64,000 nt of DNA, from positions 110,636 through 174,635 of the forward strand of contig PDUO01000045.1 of the NCBI GenBank assembly GCA_003008705.1, given 5' to 3'. Origin of the DNA: Pezicula radicicola (taxonomy: Eukaryota; Ascomycota; Leotiomycetes; Helotiales; Dermateaceae). Below the pieces are notes generated by a model. The model was not told the origin of the DNA and made no database searches. It worked only from the letters and a program-made list of their open reading frames with translations. Made by a program: the position numbers and the translations under genes. Below, piece after piece: positions 11,507 through 21,056 of this stretch (within the stretch, counting starts at the first letter, position 1; the number at the start of each line of letters is the position of its first letter).

Positions 11507-11543
11507 GAACCGAAGTGGCAAGGCTGAACCGAAGTGCAAGGCT
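11507..11543. repeat. Tandem duplicate of a 19/18-bp unit
   Basis: GAACCGAAGTGGCAAGGCT is followed directly by the same unit lacking one G. It lies in the intergenic space (11230-11860) between the PKS start (-) and the repeat-protein gene (+). No other gene is visible there. Confidence 0.7.
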
Positions 11544-11715
11544 GAAGTACGAGATACTGAAGCCAGGATGCTAAAGTAGGAATCAAGGCAGAAAATCAAG
11601 GGGCAGAAAATGGTCTCGTGTCACGTGCCGGTAACTAACTGCATTGTACAGAACATGTTTCAGTTTACACTTGTCCAGAGTCCTCTAGAGGCTCTGCGAG
11701 GCTGTTGTTCTCGGG

Positions 11716-11789
11716 CCAAATCGCACTATCCTCATCTAAGGCAAATATAACTTAAAGTCGTATTTGCCTTAGGTGTCTAATGCGATTGG
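11716..11789. repeat. Long imperfect inverted repeat with perfect 12-bp core
   Basis: CTAAGGCAAATA (11736-11747) and TATTTGCCTTAG (11761-11772) are perfect inverted copies separated by 13 bases. Outside them CCAAATCGCA (11716-) pairs with TGCGATTGG (-11789). The DNA could form a long cruciform. It might be a small inverted-repeat element, or a regulatory palindrome upstream of the following gene. Confidence 0.75.
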
Positions 11790-11859
11790 ATGGCAAGGCT
11801 CTGTTGATCGTGAACAGGAATCTCTAGAGAAGAACAATGTGTATAATTTTATCAATCTC

Positions 11860-13472
11860 AAGGATATTCTAAAGGATCGAAGGTGTCTAACAAGTCGTTC
11901 TCATTCTTCGTTCGGCAATATCATTCATGTAGTACTGATAGGCAACAGAAAGACGCCAGCACCAATGCCAGCACTGGTATCCAGGTCGAAGCAAAGAAGC
12001 ATAATAGCAAGGATCGTTCTACTTCTGCCAGAGGATCAAAGGTTGTCCTATAGGAGGAGGATTCTAAAGATGATATTGTTAGCTACGGAGACAAGAACGC
12101 CAGCACGAAAATCCCCAGCTCTCGCACCGGCCCCCGCGACGGCATCTTGATCAAAGCAGAGAAGCGTGGTAGGGCGAGTTAAAGGTTGATCTGCTAGAGG
12201 AGGAGGATTTTGAAGATGATATTGTTGGCCATGGAGACAACAACGCCTACACGAAAATCTCCAATTCGAGCCCCAGCCCCCGCGCTAGCACTAGTATCCG
12301 GGTTAAAGGAAAGATGCGTGATGGCAAGGATCGTTCTATCTCGGCTAGCGAGCCGAAGGTTGTCCGGTGGAAGGGCGATTCTGAAGAAGACAGCTAGGCG
12401 TGGAAACAAGAACGCCAGCACTAACACCAATATCAGCACGAAAGGCGCGAATAAGTATGGTGGCAAGAAGGACGCTAGGTTTGCTTCTGCCGATGATTCG
12501 AAGATTGTCTTGCTAGAGGAGGAAGATTCTGGAGGTGAGGTTGTCGGCTATGGAAACAAGAACGCCAGCACCAACACCGGCATCCTGATCGAAGCAAAGA
12601 AGCGTGGCAACAAGAAAACCGTGGGGAAGAATACTAGGTCTTGTTCGATCTGTACCAGAGAGTCAAGAGTCGTCCTGCCGGAGGATACAATTGTCGGCGA
12701 TGGAAACAAGGACGGTGCCAGCGCCAGCGTCCTAGTTGAAGCAAAGAAGCGTGGTGGTAATGAGGACGTTTCTACCAGAGGAGATTCAAGAGTTGTTCAC
12801 GAGAAGAATGATACTGCGCCTCGAGATGAGACTGTTTGCGGCGATGGAAATAAGGAAGACGCCAGCCCGGAAATCGTCGTTGAGAGAAAGAAGCGTCGTC
12901 ATGGTCCTGAGGCAGACAAGAAAAACGCCAGTAATCTCCTCGTCCAAACACAGAAGCATGGTGGTAGTAATGAAGACAACGACACCAGTGACATCGTCTC
13001 CGAAACAACGAACCGTGAGGGGGTCAAGGGAATCAAAGGAATCAAGGTCGATGCCAACCCCAAGACGACGACATACAATCTCAAGAGCTCTACTATTCTA
13101 AAGACAGAAGATTCTGTTAGAAAAAAGATCCTGACCAAGGATTCAGCCGTAATCATTAACATCAACCGAGACAAGCTCGACGTTGGCATTAAGAAATATA
13201 AAAAGGCAGACAAGAACGATAAAGTCCTATCCGAAGATCCAATTACCAACATCAACACCGGCCAGAAACCTCAAGCAATACACAGATATAGCGTTCGAAA
13301 CCTTGGTCTAGTTATGCTTTTACTCGTCTTCCTTTTGATCACAGCCTCTATGTACATTAACATCATCTACCTCCAGTTGTATAGACATCTCTTACTCGAC
13401 ACAATCGTTCCCCCTGATTCCCGACGTCAATACCTCTCAGTTTACTTAGAAGCCGGCTCTTACAGAACTTAG
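11860..13472 (+). pseudogene. Tandem-repeat protein with a C-terminal membrane anchor, 5' part frameshifted
   Basis: Unrecognised, highly hydrophilic repeat protein. A repeat of about 145-168 bp (48-56 aa) recurs with an AACGCCAGCAC-like core at about 11953, 12098, 12243, 12411, 12562, 12711 and 12857. At protein level each unit carries DNKNAST.., IEAKKRG, KDRS..AR.SKVVL and EEEDS..DIVGYG segments. From about 12390 to 13472 the frame is open. It ends with a strongly hydrophobic helix, NLGLVMLLLVFLLITASMYI, near residue 380 of the 420-aa ORF that opens at 12210, and a short tail. The first repeats lie in other frames with a TAG and a TAA. The first 60 or so residues of that ORF are therefore out of the repeat frame and not genuine. 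Likely a membrane-anchored low-complexity protein. It neighbours a second repeat/membrane gene. Confidence 0.55.
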
Positions 13473-13607
13473 AGAAGATCAGCCTTGCACTACTACGTTT
13501 CGTCTCGCAAGGCATAAAGCGCTTAGGTCATAATACACTGAAGCATGCAATGCCGGCTCCTTCTCCCACTCACGATAGATACCACAGAGATACCGGATTT
13601 ACTCGAC

Positions 13608-14776
13608 ATGACAGGATCCTCAATTCCTCCTCTACTGCCTTCAGACCAGCAGGTTACCATCCCGAGTGGTCCAACACTGAGATCACAGTGTTCGTTAGGT
13701 GAGTTCGTTGTCTTCTAACCGTTGATTGGTGCTGTTGTTAGTACATTCTGTAATATATTCGCCACGATTACAACTTCTGCTCAGAAAGCAGTAACCATTG
13801 TTCGGGGCTTTACAATAGATATCATGGCTACAAGTATACTTCAGAATCTCGCCAAGCACAGCAGACAGGCATTCAGCATTTATGTTAGCATTTACGAGAG
13901 GATACTAAAGGTGATCGCGGCTTGTCTTATTGTTTTCGTGGTGGTGTATTTCTTATCGACGGTGGTTGGAGACGCTAGTTCGAAAGTCGAATCCCATGAT
14001 TCGACATCTCAAGCAAAGACAACGAAGACTATCAGTACAATGTAAGTCTCCTCCTGGTCTAACATGAACTACATACTTACTCTGCGACAGCCATGGATCT
14101 AGAAGTGATGTTGGCATTGAAACCAAGACCCCGAGTGGATTCAACTCAGGGTATACCGCTCTTCTCGTATATAGTTAGATGCTAATAGTATAGATGCAGA
14201 AATGATGCTGGCATTGAGACAGAGGCGGTGGCAAAGGCAACGGCGAAAACCGAGAGTACTGTCAATCCGAGGTGAGGTGGCCGTCTTTTCACCTCACACT
14301 TAGGTGCTAACAGCTATGGGATGTAGAAATCATACCACCACTAAAAAGAGCACTATCGATCCTAATGCTGTTAAATTCAGAGCTTTTAACCCTAATCCTG
14401 TCAGCCCAAGGTATATCGCATTTTTATCCCACATACACTCAGCTTCCGACAGCCATGGGGTTGTAGAAAGCTTGCTAGCACTAAAATATTATTTTCGATC
14501 CTAATAATGTCAACCCCCGGGCTTTCAATCCCAATGCTCTCGATTCAAGGCAAGTTCGTCGCCCTTTTATCTCGTATACTCTCTGTTGCTGATAGCTATG
14601 GGAATGTTGAAACGTTGTTGACGCCGAAAAAAAACCCTGCAATGACTGCTAACCCTAATGCTTTCGACCCGATGCATGCCGCCCTTTCATCTTACGTATA
14701 TTCAGTTGCTAACAGTATGGATGCAGAAACGATTCCACCACCTCGGATGCCACTAAGACCAATTACAATACCTTGA
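13608..14776 (+). CDS. Membrane-anchored protein with a 3' array of repeated mini-exons
   Basis: Unrecognised. The open part 13722-14041 encodes a chain with MATSILQNLAKHSRQAF and a membrane helix VIAACLIVFVVVYFLSTVVG, then a Ser/Thr/Lys-rich stretch ending at a GTAAGT donor (14042). A possible 5' exon with ATG at 13608 ends at a GTGAGT donor, but its phase is off by one. Downstream, at least five further short exons follow, each starting after a YAG acceptor with a sequence like YATGGRNTGYAGAAA (14091, 14189, 14314, 14453, 14596, 14716). The first pair encodes GSRSDVGIETKT and GCRNDAGIETEA. Later copies are eroded by stops and frame changes, so the 3' part may be non-functional. It has the same general design (repeat plus single membrane helix) as its upstream neighbour. 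Confidence 0.5.
14042..14776 (+). repeat. Tandem array of intron-exon units (98-143 bp period)
   Basis: Six acceptor sites recur at 14091, 14189, 14314, 14453, 14596 and 14716. Donors precede five of them: GTAAGT 14042, GTATAC 14151, GTGAGG 14272, GTATAT 14411, and a non-canonical GCAAGT at 14550. Each intron carries a branch-like CTAAY or CTGAY close to its acceptor. Exon starts resemble one another, so whole intron-exon units appear to have been duplicated in tandem. Confidence 0.6.
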
Positions 14777-15562
14777 GAGATATACACCATGGATCGTTGA
14801 ACAAGGAAAGGCAAGGGCCCTGAAACAGAGATGGAGTATATCTTTAACGAAGATAACGGACCGAATACAAGACAGACGGCAACGGGGGTTTCCCTGACGG
14901 TGCAGAGCCTTACCTTACCTCGCTTAGTTGCCGGATACTTAATTGAAGAAATGAGAAGCATTAAAGAGTAAAGACTAGGTTATAAATAGAATAGAATTAC
15001 AAGAAGGTCTCGAGCGCAAAAATTTATAAGCACTAAGGCTTCTTATGTATATATATAGTGGGAAGGGTTATAAAACCTAGTGGAAACTTTGGTCCCTTGT
15101 GATTCTATGCTCTTTTATAGTAATTTGTGTTCTAGAGTCTAGCCACGTCCTTGGCGGTCGTCTCTGCTCTCTTTTCGTAATACTCTTCGAGCTTACGTGT
15201 CTTGTTGGAAGGAAAGTAAATTTTAAATCTAAGTATATTAGTTCCTGTTACAACACCATAATTCCCACTAATATAACCTACACCAAACTATAAACCAAAC
15301 TCTTAAGATACCAGGCTTTAGAATCTAGATCCAGACTAAGAACAGGAGGACTATGGGACGTATCACTTATGAGACCAGTCATTATAGTACAATTATAGAT
15401 AGTGTACCTAAACTAGTTCGACAATAAAGTAGCTTAGGAATTAAGTTGGGTCTTTGATTATTATTAGACGAAGGATTTACTTATATATACTTGTGAGGAG
15501 GAGGGTGTTTCAAAGGAGGGGACGGTTGCTGTATTAAGACGGACGTTGGTAGTGGCTACGAT
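14777..15562. other. Intergenic; no supported gene
   Basis: Only short ORFs without protein-like character. A TATATATATA run lies at about 15048-15056. Nothing else was identified. Confidence 0.4.
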
Positions 15563-15838
15563 GGAGAAATAGAAAGAGAAGGAGAAGGAGAAAGAAAATA
15601 AGGGAACTCAAGTGTCCGCTCCTACTGCCGAAATCGACGATAATACCTAGACTTCTTCTACTTCATCAGTCTCCTCCATCTCTTCTTCTTCTACCAGCTT
15701 TCTCTTAAGTGATGGTGATGATCAGTACGACGACTGCGACTGCAGCTGCGACGACTGCGAGAATAGAGACCCGGATATCGGTATCAAGAAGTCGGCACGT
15801 CAACAGAAGGTTCTTAGCAAAGTCAATATCAAGGTAAA
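15563..15838 (+). pseudogene. Fragment encoding a Ser-rich and Asp/Cys-rich protein
   Basis: From ATG 15563 the frame reads MEK, a TAG stop, then a Lys/Glu run, APTAEIDDNT, another TAG, and a Ser/Thr-rich tract. It then reads DGDDQYDDCDCSCDDCENRD and DIGIKKSARQQKVLSKVNIK up to a possible donor at 15835 (GTAAAT). Two TAG stops in a long protein-like frame fit RIP-type decay. The Cys/Asp cluster could bind metal; the family is unknown. The downstream part (15839-16138) shows no clear continuation. Confidence 0.3.
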
Positions 15839-16138
15839 TAGACTCAAATACACCTACCAACCTTCACCTACCTATGTATAAGTGGTAACAAGTTCCGTAA
15901 TGAAAATTATAAGCTAACACCTATTCTTCTTCTTCTTCTCTTAGGTAAGTCAACAAGTCAACATTCAGCCAAACCAATACATTCGACTTTCCACACCACC
16001 ACCACCACCACTACTACTACTACAGCATTATCTCCCAAACTCTGCATCTCTACAGCAGTGTACGATTTGGCATAGATTATTAAGTCAGTTAAGGAGGAGG
16101 TTGGTGATGACTGGGAGAGATTGGATCAGGTACTTAGA

Positions 16139-16224
16139 AGCTCTGCCGTGCTCTACTGTGCCCTGCTGTGCCCTGCTGTGCTCTGCTGTACTCTGCTGTG
16201 CTGTGCTGTGCTGTGCTGTGGCTG
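16139..16224. repeat. CTGTG(C) low-complexity tract
   Basis: A degenerate array of GCTCTGCTGTGCC-like units ending in pure GCTGT repeats. It generates an artificial Cys/Leu-rich ORF. Confidence 0.7.
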
Positions 16225-16576
16225 TTGCTGCGCTTTGATTATTATCTTAGATAATAATAGTATGGTCGTTAAAATCCTCCTAGAGATGATAGATATATTA
16301 GATTTAGGAACTTATTTCCTTTTTTCCTTTCTCTCTTCCTTTCTTACCTCGTTCTATACATCTGGTACTCCTTGAAGGTAATTATTAAGAGACTCTTAAA
16401 CGGAGGAGAAATTACTGTTGTCTTCGTTTGCGGCTTCCTTATCAAGGATGTTTTCATTGCTATTTTCGCTCTGTATGTATATATAGACCCACCATTTATT
16501 AGTAACATGTCTAGACATATATACACAGAGAGAGAAGCTAAATGGAAGGAAAGAAGAGAGGAAATTCACTCACCAG

Positions 16577-16894
16577 TTGCCCTCATCAACCACAGCATCA
16601 TCAACCACAGCATCATCAACATCATTATCACTACTACACCAACTCTCACTCCTACTCTTAATCTCAATCTCAATCTCACTCTTCCTCCAAATACTCCCAC
16701 TAACACCACCACTCGCAATAACACTCCTTATCTTCCTAACAACCTTCCCCTACACAACATCCAAAACCAAAGACTGCCTAGAACCACTCCCATTCCCACT
16801 CCCATTCCCACTTCCAGCCCTCCACCCCTCACAAACCCCAACATCAACACCCAAATCTTCTAACAACTCCCCACACCACATCTCTCTACGATAA
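16577..16894 (+). CDS. Low-confidence small hydrophobic ORF in simple sequence
   Basis: The plus frame encodes a Ser/Thr start, a long Leu/Ile/Ser membrane-like stretch and a Pro-rich tail with repeated PFPLPFPLP. The minus strand of the same stretch also reads like protein (NGSGNGSG, an EIEIEIKS stretch, DDAVVDDAVVDEGNW) and ends at a consensus GTGAGT donor near 16574. A TAG breaks that frame. Repetitive base composition can produce both patterns, so coding is unproven. Confidence 0.2.
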   Translation: MPSSTTASSTTASSTSLSLLHQLSLLLLISISISLFLQILPLTPPLAITLLIFLTTFPYTTSKTKDCLEPLPFPLPFPLPALHPSQTPTSTPKSSNNSPHHISLR

Positions 16895-17623
16895 CTCTTC
16901 GGAATTGTATCTCTTGTTTAAATCCCCTATTTTTATATATAGCTTACTAGGATTTTAGCTTTTGTTATTCTTGCTTGTCCTTGTCCTTATCCTTGTTCTT
17001 GTTCTTAATCTTGGGCTTTTTTTGTTCTTATCCATGCTTGTATTCGTACTTGTACTTATATAGTAAGAGAGTCTAAAGACAAAGAGGAGGTCCTCTTGTC
17101 CTTTAACTTTATCATATAAAATGATGGGTAATTCTAGAGGAATCGATAGCTTGCTTGGAAGGTTAGGATGGAGTGTTAATTAAAGAGGAGGAACTAGATG
17201 TTTTTGTCAGGTCTAGTTAGTGTTAGGGTTAGGTTACCATAACATTCCAGCACAGCGACGACGGCCACCATGCGACGAGCTGTCGACAATATGTGATAGC
17301 TCCGTACACCGCCGTCCCGTCCTCGAGCCCGCCACCGTCCTCCTTTGGTACGAAAGTACTGCCTCCTCAGCCACAAAGACAACGCTGTGGTGACCCATAT
17401 ATCGCGCCTGCACCTCCATCATTGAGAAGCCCCGACCAGCATCAACATGCTTATGACAGCGGGCACGACGAGGACGAGGACGAGAACGGTCACCGCAAGG
17501 GTAGTCAAGGCATAGAGACAGGCACAATGAAGGCGACCATAATAGCGATCACCCGGCGGCAAGCATAAGATAGCGACCACGAGATGGTGGAACAAGATGT
17601 CTTCAGTGGTGTACATTCGCCGC
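16895..17623. other. No clearly supported gene
   Basis: A CTTGTCCTTGTCCTTATCC-type low-complexity stretch lies at 16970-17020. A plus-strand open frame at 17293-17568 has a Pro-rich start and a DSGHDEDEDENGH stretch, but no recognisable domain, start context or splice sites. It overlaps a hydrophobic minus-strand frame. Confidence 0.3.
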
Positions 17624-17935
17624 TCAGAGCCAGCTAGGCTCAGGCTCAGCAGGAGATGCAGTGTGGATTCCATCGCAGGACGGACAAGAGAAAGCCTGGG
17701 ACATGTCAACTCTATGCGAGTATCGTTTGAACGTTGTTCCGCTTCCATTTTCACACTGCGGACAAAGCCACACATCGGGGCCATCGTCAGGCGAGATGTA
17801 CGAGCAATCCGGAGACCCAGCGTGAGCATAATGGCACTTGTCACATATGAAAATGTGCTCGGAGACGTCTTTTGCCTTAAGTCCATGCTGTTTGCCTCCC
17901 CAATTTCCCGATATCAGGGCGCCTTGCTATGTACA
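17624..17935 (-). pseudogene. Zinc-ribbon-like Cys-rich protein, C-terminal piece
   Basis: One minus-strand frame reads HIFICDKCHYAHAGSPDCSY, DDGPDVWLCPQCENGSG, KRYSHRVDMSQAFSCPSCDG and ends at a TGA stop (17624-17626) after PEPSWL. Three CxxC knuckles plus an isolated Cys and His suggest a structural zinc site of ribbon/RING type. The stretch has no initiator Met. It may start at an AG acceptor at 17936-17937, or be a truncated exon. It begins only 38 bases past the stop of the M4 peptidase on the same strand. The family was not recognised. Confidence 0.45.
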
Positions 17936-17972
17936 GTACACGCCCTCATTACTACCTTCAATCCCACTCCAT

Positions 17973-19257
17973 TTAATCGCTATCTATAGCGCCGAAGTAA
18001 ACCTCCTCCACACGCCTAAGCCCGACAGTCTCGGCGGGTTTCCAAACCTCAACGCTCTTGGTCGACGTTAAGGGCTTAGCACAATCAGTCAACAGCAAAG
18101 GCTCAACATCCACCTTCTCCCAACCTTTGACAATGGCATCCTTCAAAAGCGGGTTTTTTTTTCTCTGCCTAGTCGATCGTAAGAGCAGCGAAATGAGGGA
18201 ATTTGCTGTCTGGCCGCAGCCTCGGATCAGTCATTGCACGAAACTAGACTTAGCCTACCCCGCGCCAGGGCACGCCGCCAGCATTTATGGCAGCCGTGTA
18301 GAATGCCAGGTTAGGAATGCCCGAGTAGTGATACACTCCGCCATTGTCGTACCGGAGTCTCGCCAGTTTTCGAGGAGGGCGAGGGTAACGAACGGCTTGC
18401 GGCGGATTTGTCAACCTTGGGTCCGCAAGGGAACGCAGAAAAGGACGAGACGGGAAGTCTTTTTCAAGGGCATTATTACCACGTTGGGCAGGAGGAATGG
18501 GAAATTTGGCGTCGTTTTTCGTTCCGCTGAATATCATTCCACCAATTTTCTACGACCAGTCTTCTCTGCCATTCAATTCGGCGAAATAGTACTAGTAGAG
18601 CACTGCAAAGACATCTGCTAGGTGTTCACTAAGTGCACCTGGTTCATCGCTGTACAGTAAACCGCTTGTTTGCGAGATGATTCCATGTGTTAGCTCATGC
18701 GCAAGCACATCACTGGATTGGGTGAAATAATTCCAGCCTTCCAGTTTCGATGACCGTGACAAAGGCGTTCCCGATCCTAATATGACCTGTGAACCATTCC
18801 AGTATTCATTCATGCATTTCTGTCCATATTCAATGGTCACGTGTAGCTGGTTTCCATTGTTATCGAAGAGCTTCCAGTTGAAGGCTATTTGGAAGAAATT
18901 GTAGATATTTTTCAAATGCCAGTTGACCGAAAATTCCGCCGAGATGGATGAAGATTTTTTTTCTTGATCCCAGGCTGTGCTTGGTAGATCATCACTCTTA
19001 CTTGCATTCTAGATGAAGCATTCGACGCCACAAGCGGGTGGTGGCTTGTCATTGAAGGTGACTGAGATGGTCTTGCTATTGATCGTTCCAGTAATGTTGT
19101 TACTGATTGTAGATTTCTCCAATAAGTCACTCCCTTTTTTGATAGTGTTTTTGGCGGCATCACTGAGCTCTAAGCTTCCCTCTTCACTTTTAGCAATTTT
19201 GTGAAGAAGATATTCCGGTACGATGGAGCACCATGAAGAAGGTTGGCCTGATTCCAT
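17973..19257 (-). pseudogene. Thermolysin-type (M4) neutral metallopeptidase, inactivated
   Basis: Minus-strand gene starting at Met 19257 (MESGQPSSWCSIVPEYLLHK) and running to a TAA at 17973-17975. The zinc site is visible as DVLAHELTHGI (HExxH) with the downstream ligand helix GALSEHLADVF. C-terminal signatures are LADPRLTNPPQ, DNGGVYHYSGIPNLAFYTAA and a late AIVKGWEKVDV. At least five stops break one otherwise continuous frame: after ECFI, after VFAVLY, after REDWS, two in VG*V*FRAMTD, and after LTID. A one-base shift falls in an A9 run at about 18145-18155. All the stops are TAG or TAA. Catalytic residues are retained, so loss came from stops rather than active-site decay. M4 enzymes are mainly bacterial and patchy in fungi, so ancestry by transfer is possible. 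Confidence 0.85.
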
Positions 19258-20541
19258 GATTCAAGATGAGATTTATATAGACGGCCTCGGTCGGTAAGTA
19301 GAAGCAATTGGAGGATGAGTAGAGACCACAGGATAATCGTGTTACCCTGACCTCCGGAATAATGGTTCTCGTCCCTCACCCCACTACCTCTGGTAGTGAT
19401 TCAGCCCGCACTTATACATGAAGGAGTTGAGCGCTAAATTTAGCTTAGTAGCTTGTACCCACATCACGGGTACAAGTCACCTACAGATGGAGCGACAGGA
19501 AGTGCAGCTAGTGTCCCGGCTGCGAGAAGAGCTCTTGAGGAGCGACCGAGAAGACAATAGTAAACTTTTGAGTTTCAATACGGGATGGTCGGTTTATTTG
19601 GTGCAGAAAATTCTGATCACGGAGGACAGATGGCCTGGTTAGGTTGGACCGCGTTCTATCAACACGGCAGGAGAGTTGAGAAATACTTGTAGTAACCAGT
19701 TCTAGAGAGTTTGGGGACGAGGCTGGAAAAACAAGGGAGATTGGAAAGACTCTGAACATCAAAATTCTTAGGCTGATCTTATACACCGCCTGACTACTTC
19801 ACACCATGGTAGTGGGGACGATCTGATCTCGACAGATGCACGCGGTGCTACTTGCGATTCGACGCACCCACTGCCTGCAATGCCACCGCAGCGAGACTGA
19901 GACAGAGAGACCTAGTTCTTTCTGAATCTAGACGTTTGGCTGTGTGTTTGTGAAGGGTGTGGCAGAGGGAGAGGTGTGATGAGAAGCGGGCCTGATGGAT
20001 AGGAGCTTCGTGATCCTCGCGTAAGAAGATTCGGCGACCTGCACTACTCCTAATGCAGAAGACGAAATACATCTCGGAAGTAATAAATCTCACTTTACGC
20101 GGCAATCTACACGTCTTGACTACTTGACACAAGACTAAGAATTGATCACGCTGTAGACACAAGGCTGAGAGTATTGTCGCTCCACTGCTCCTCGTGCCGA
20201 GAGAAATATGCATGGCGCAATTGATAAGACTCAGCTCATGCACATCACAATATTTTAACCAATGACCCGAGATATCATGCATCCGTTGTAGGGGAACGAA
20301 AGCAGCCACAATCGTATCCCTGAGATCGTTGAGTCAAGCCTCGCTTTGAGCTGAAGATTGGCGACTGTGGCAGGCTATAAAGAAGGCGTCAGTAGAAATC
20401 TTGAAAAAAAAAAAAAAATTCAAATCGTATAGTCGTTCAAACCTCAATCTGGATCAATCACACAAACGCTGGTGCGGCACAAGCGTTGAGCGGGCAGTTC
20501 AAGCTCTGAACGAAGGTAGAACGAACCCACGAGCCAACACA
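19258..20541. other. Intergenic; one strong palindrome, no supported gene
   Basis: ORFs here lack protein-like character. A perfect inverted repeat, CTTGTACCC / GGGTACAAG, lies at 19452-19460 and 19468-19476 with a 7-base spacer. An A14 run lies near 20404. Confidence 0.4.
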
Positions 20542-20991
20542 ATGAACGACAACAATCAAAGACGCGACCGCCCGTACGTATGCAGGACACAAGAAGACTC
20601 TCGGCCAGTCTGGTGGGGTCCCGAAGAAGATTCGGATGCGCCTTCTTCCATCGTTGTAGGCATGGGAACAATTGCAGGCGTGGGACCGATTATTCCACGC
20701 TGGGACGTATCTCAAGCAAACACCAAGCTCCAATACTTCGTCGACGCCAGTACTTTTCCAGACTTCCCTGCCACCGACGAAGCCAAGTACGCTGCCCAGG
20801 CACTCCAGTAAGCCGCCGAGGGTGCGGCACAATACAAGCAGAAAAATCCCATCTCGGTGATGTCTTATACTTCGCGGCCGACTATCCAGCAAACGGACAT
20901 AGCTGGGGTCAAGGCATTTTATAAGCTGAAGCCGGGCGACAAGATCGATGGAAGTCCCGTCCAGGACTTTATACCACAACTTTTGCCATAG
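20542..20991 (+). pseudogene. Truncated fragment, possibly of a matrixin-like metallopeptidase
   Basis: ATG 20542 opens MNDNNQRRDRPYVCRTQEDS, with RPVWWGPEEDS and LQYFVDASTFPDFPATDEAK, then YAAQALQ and a TAA. The frame resumes as AAEGAAQYKQKNP and runs to TAG at 20989-20991. The pattern of a beta-strand (LQYFVD) followed by FPDF...A..AALQ.AAE resembles the start of small secreted matrixin-like peptidases in fungi, recognised from memory only. No HExxHxxGxxH zinc site is present, so the catalytic part is missing. Confidence 0.3.
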
Positions 20992-21056
20992 AACTGAGAA
21001 CACCAGGATAAGTACATGGAGAAAACTATAGGATTATCAACACCTTTCGTGCGTTA

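Noticed and set aside
16121..16375. Cys/Leu-rich plus-strand ORF
   Set aside because: It is generated by the CTGTG(C) low-complexity tract.
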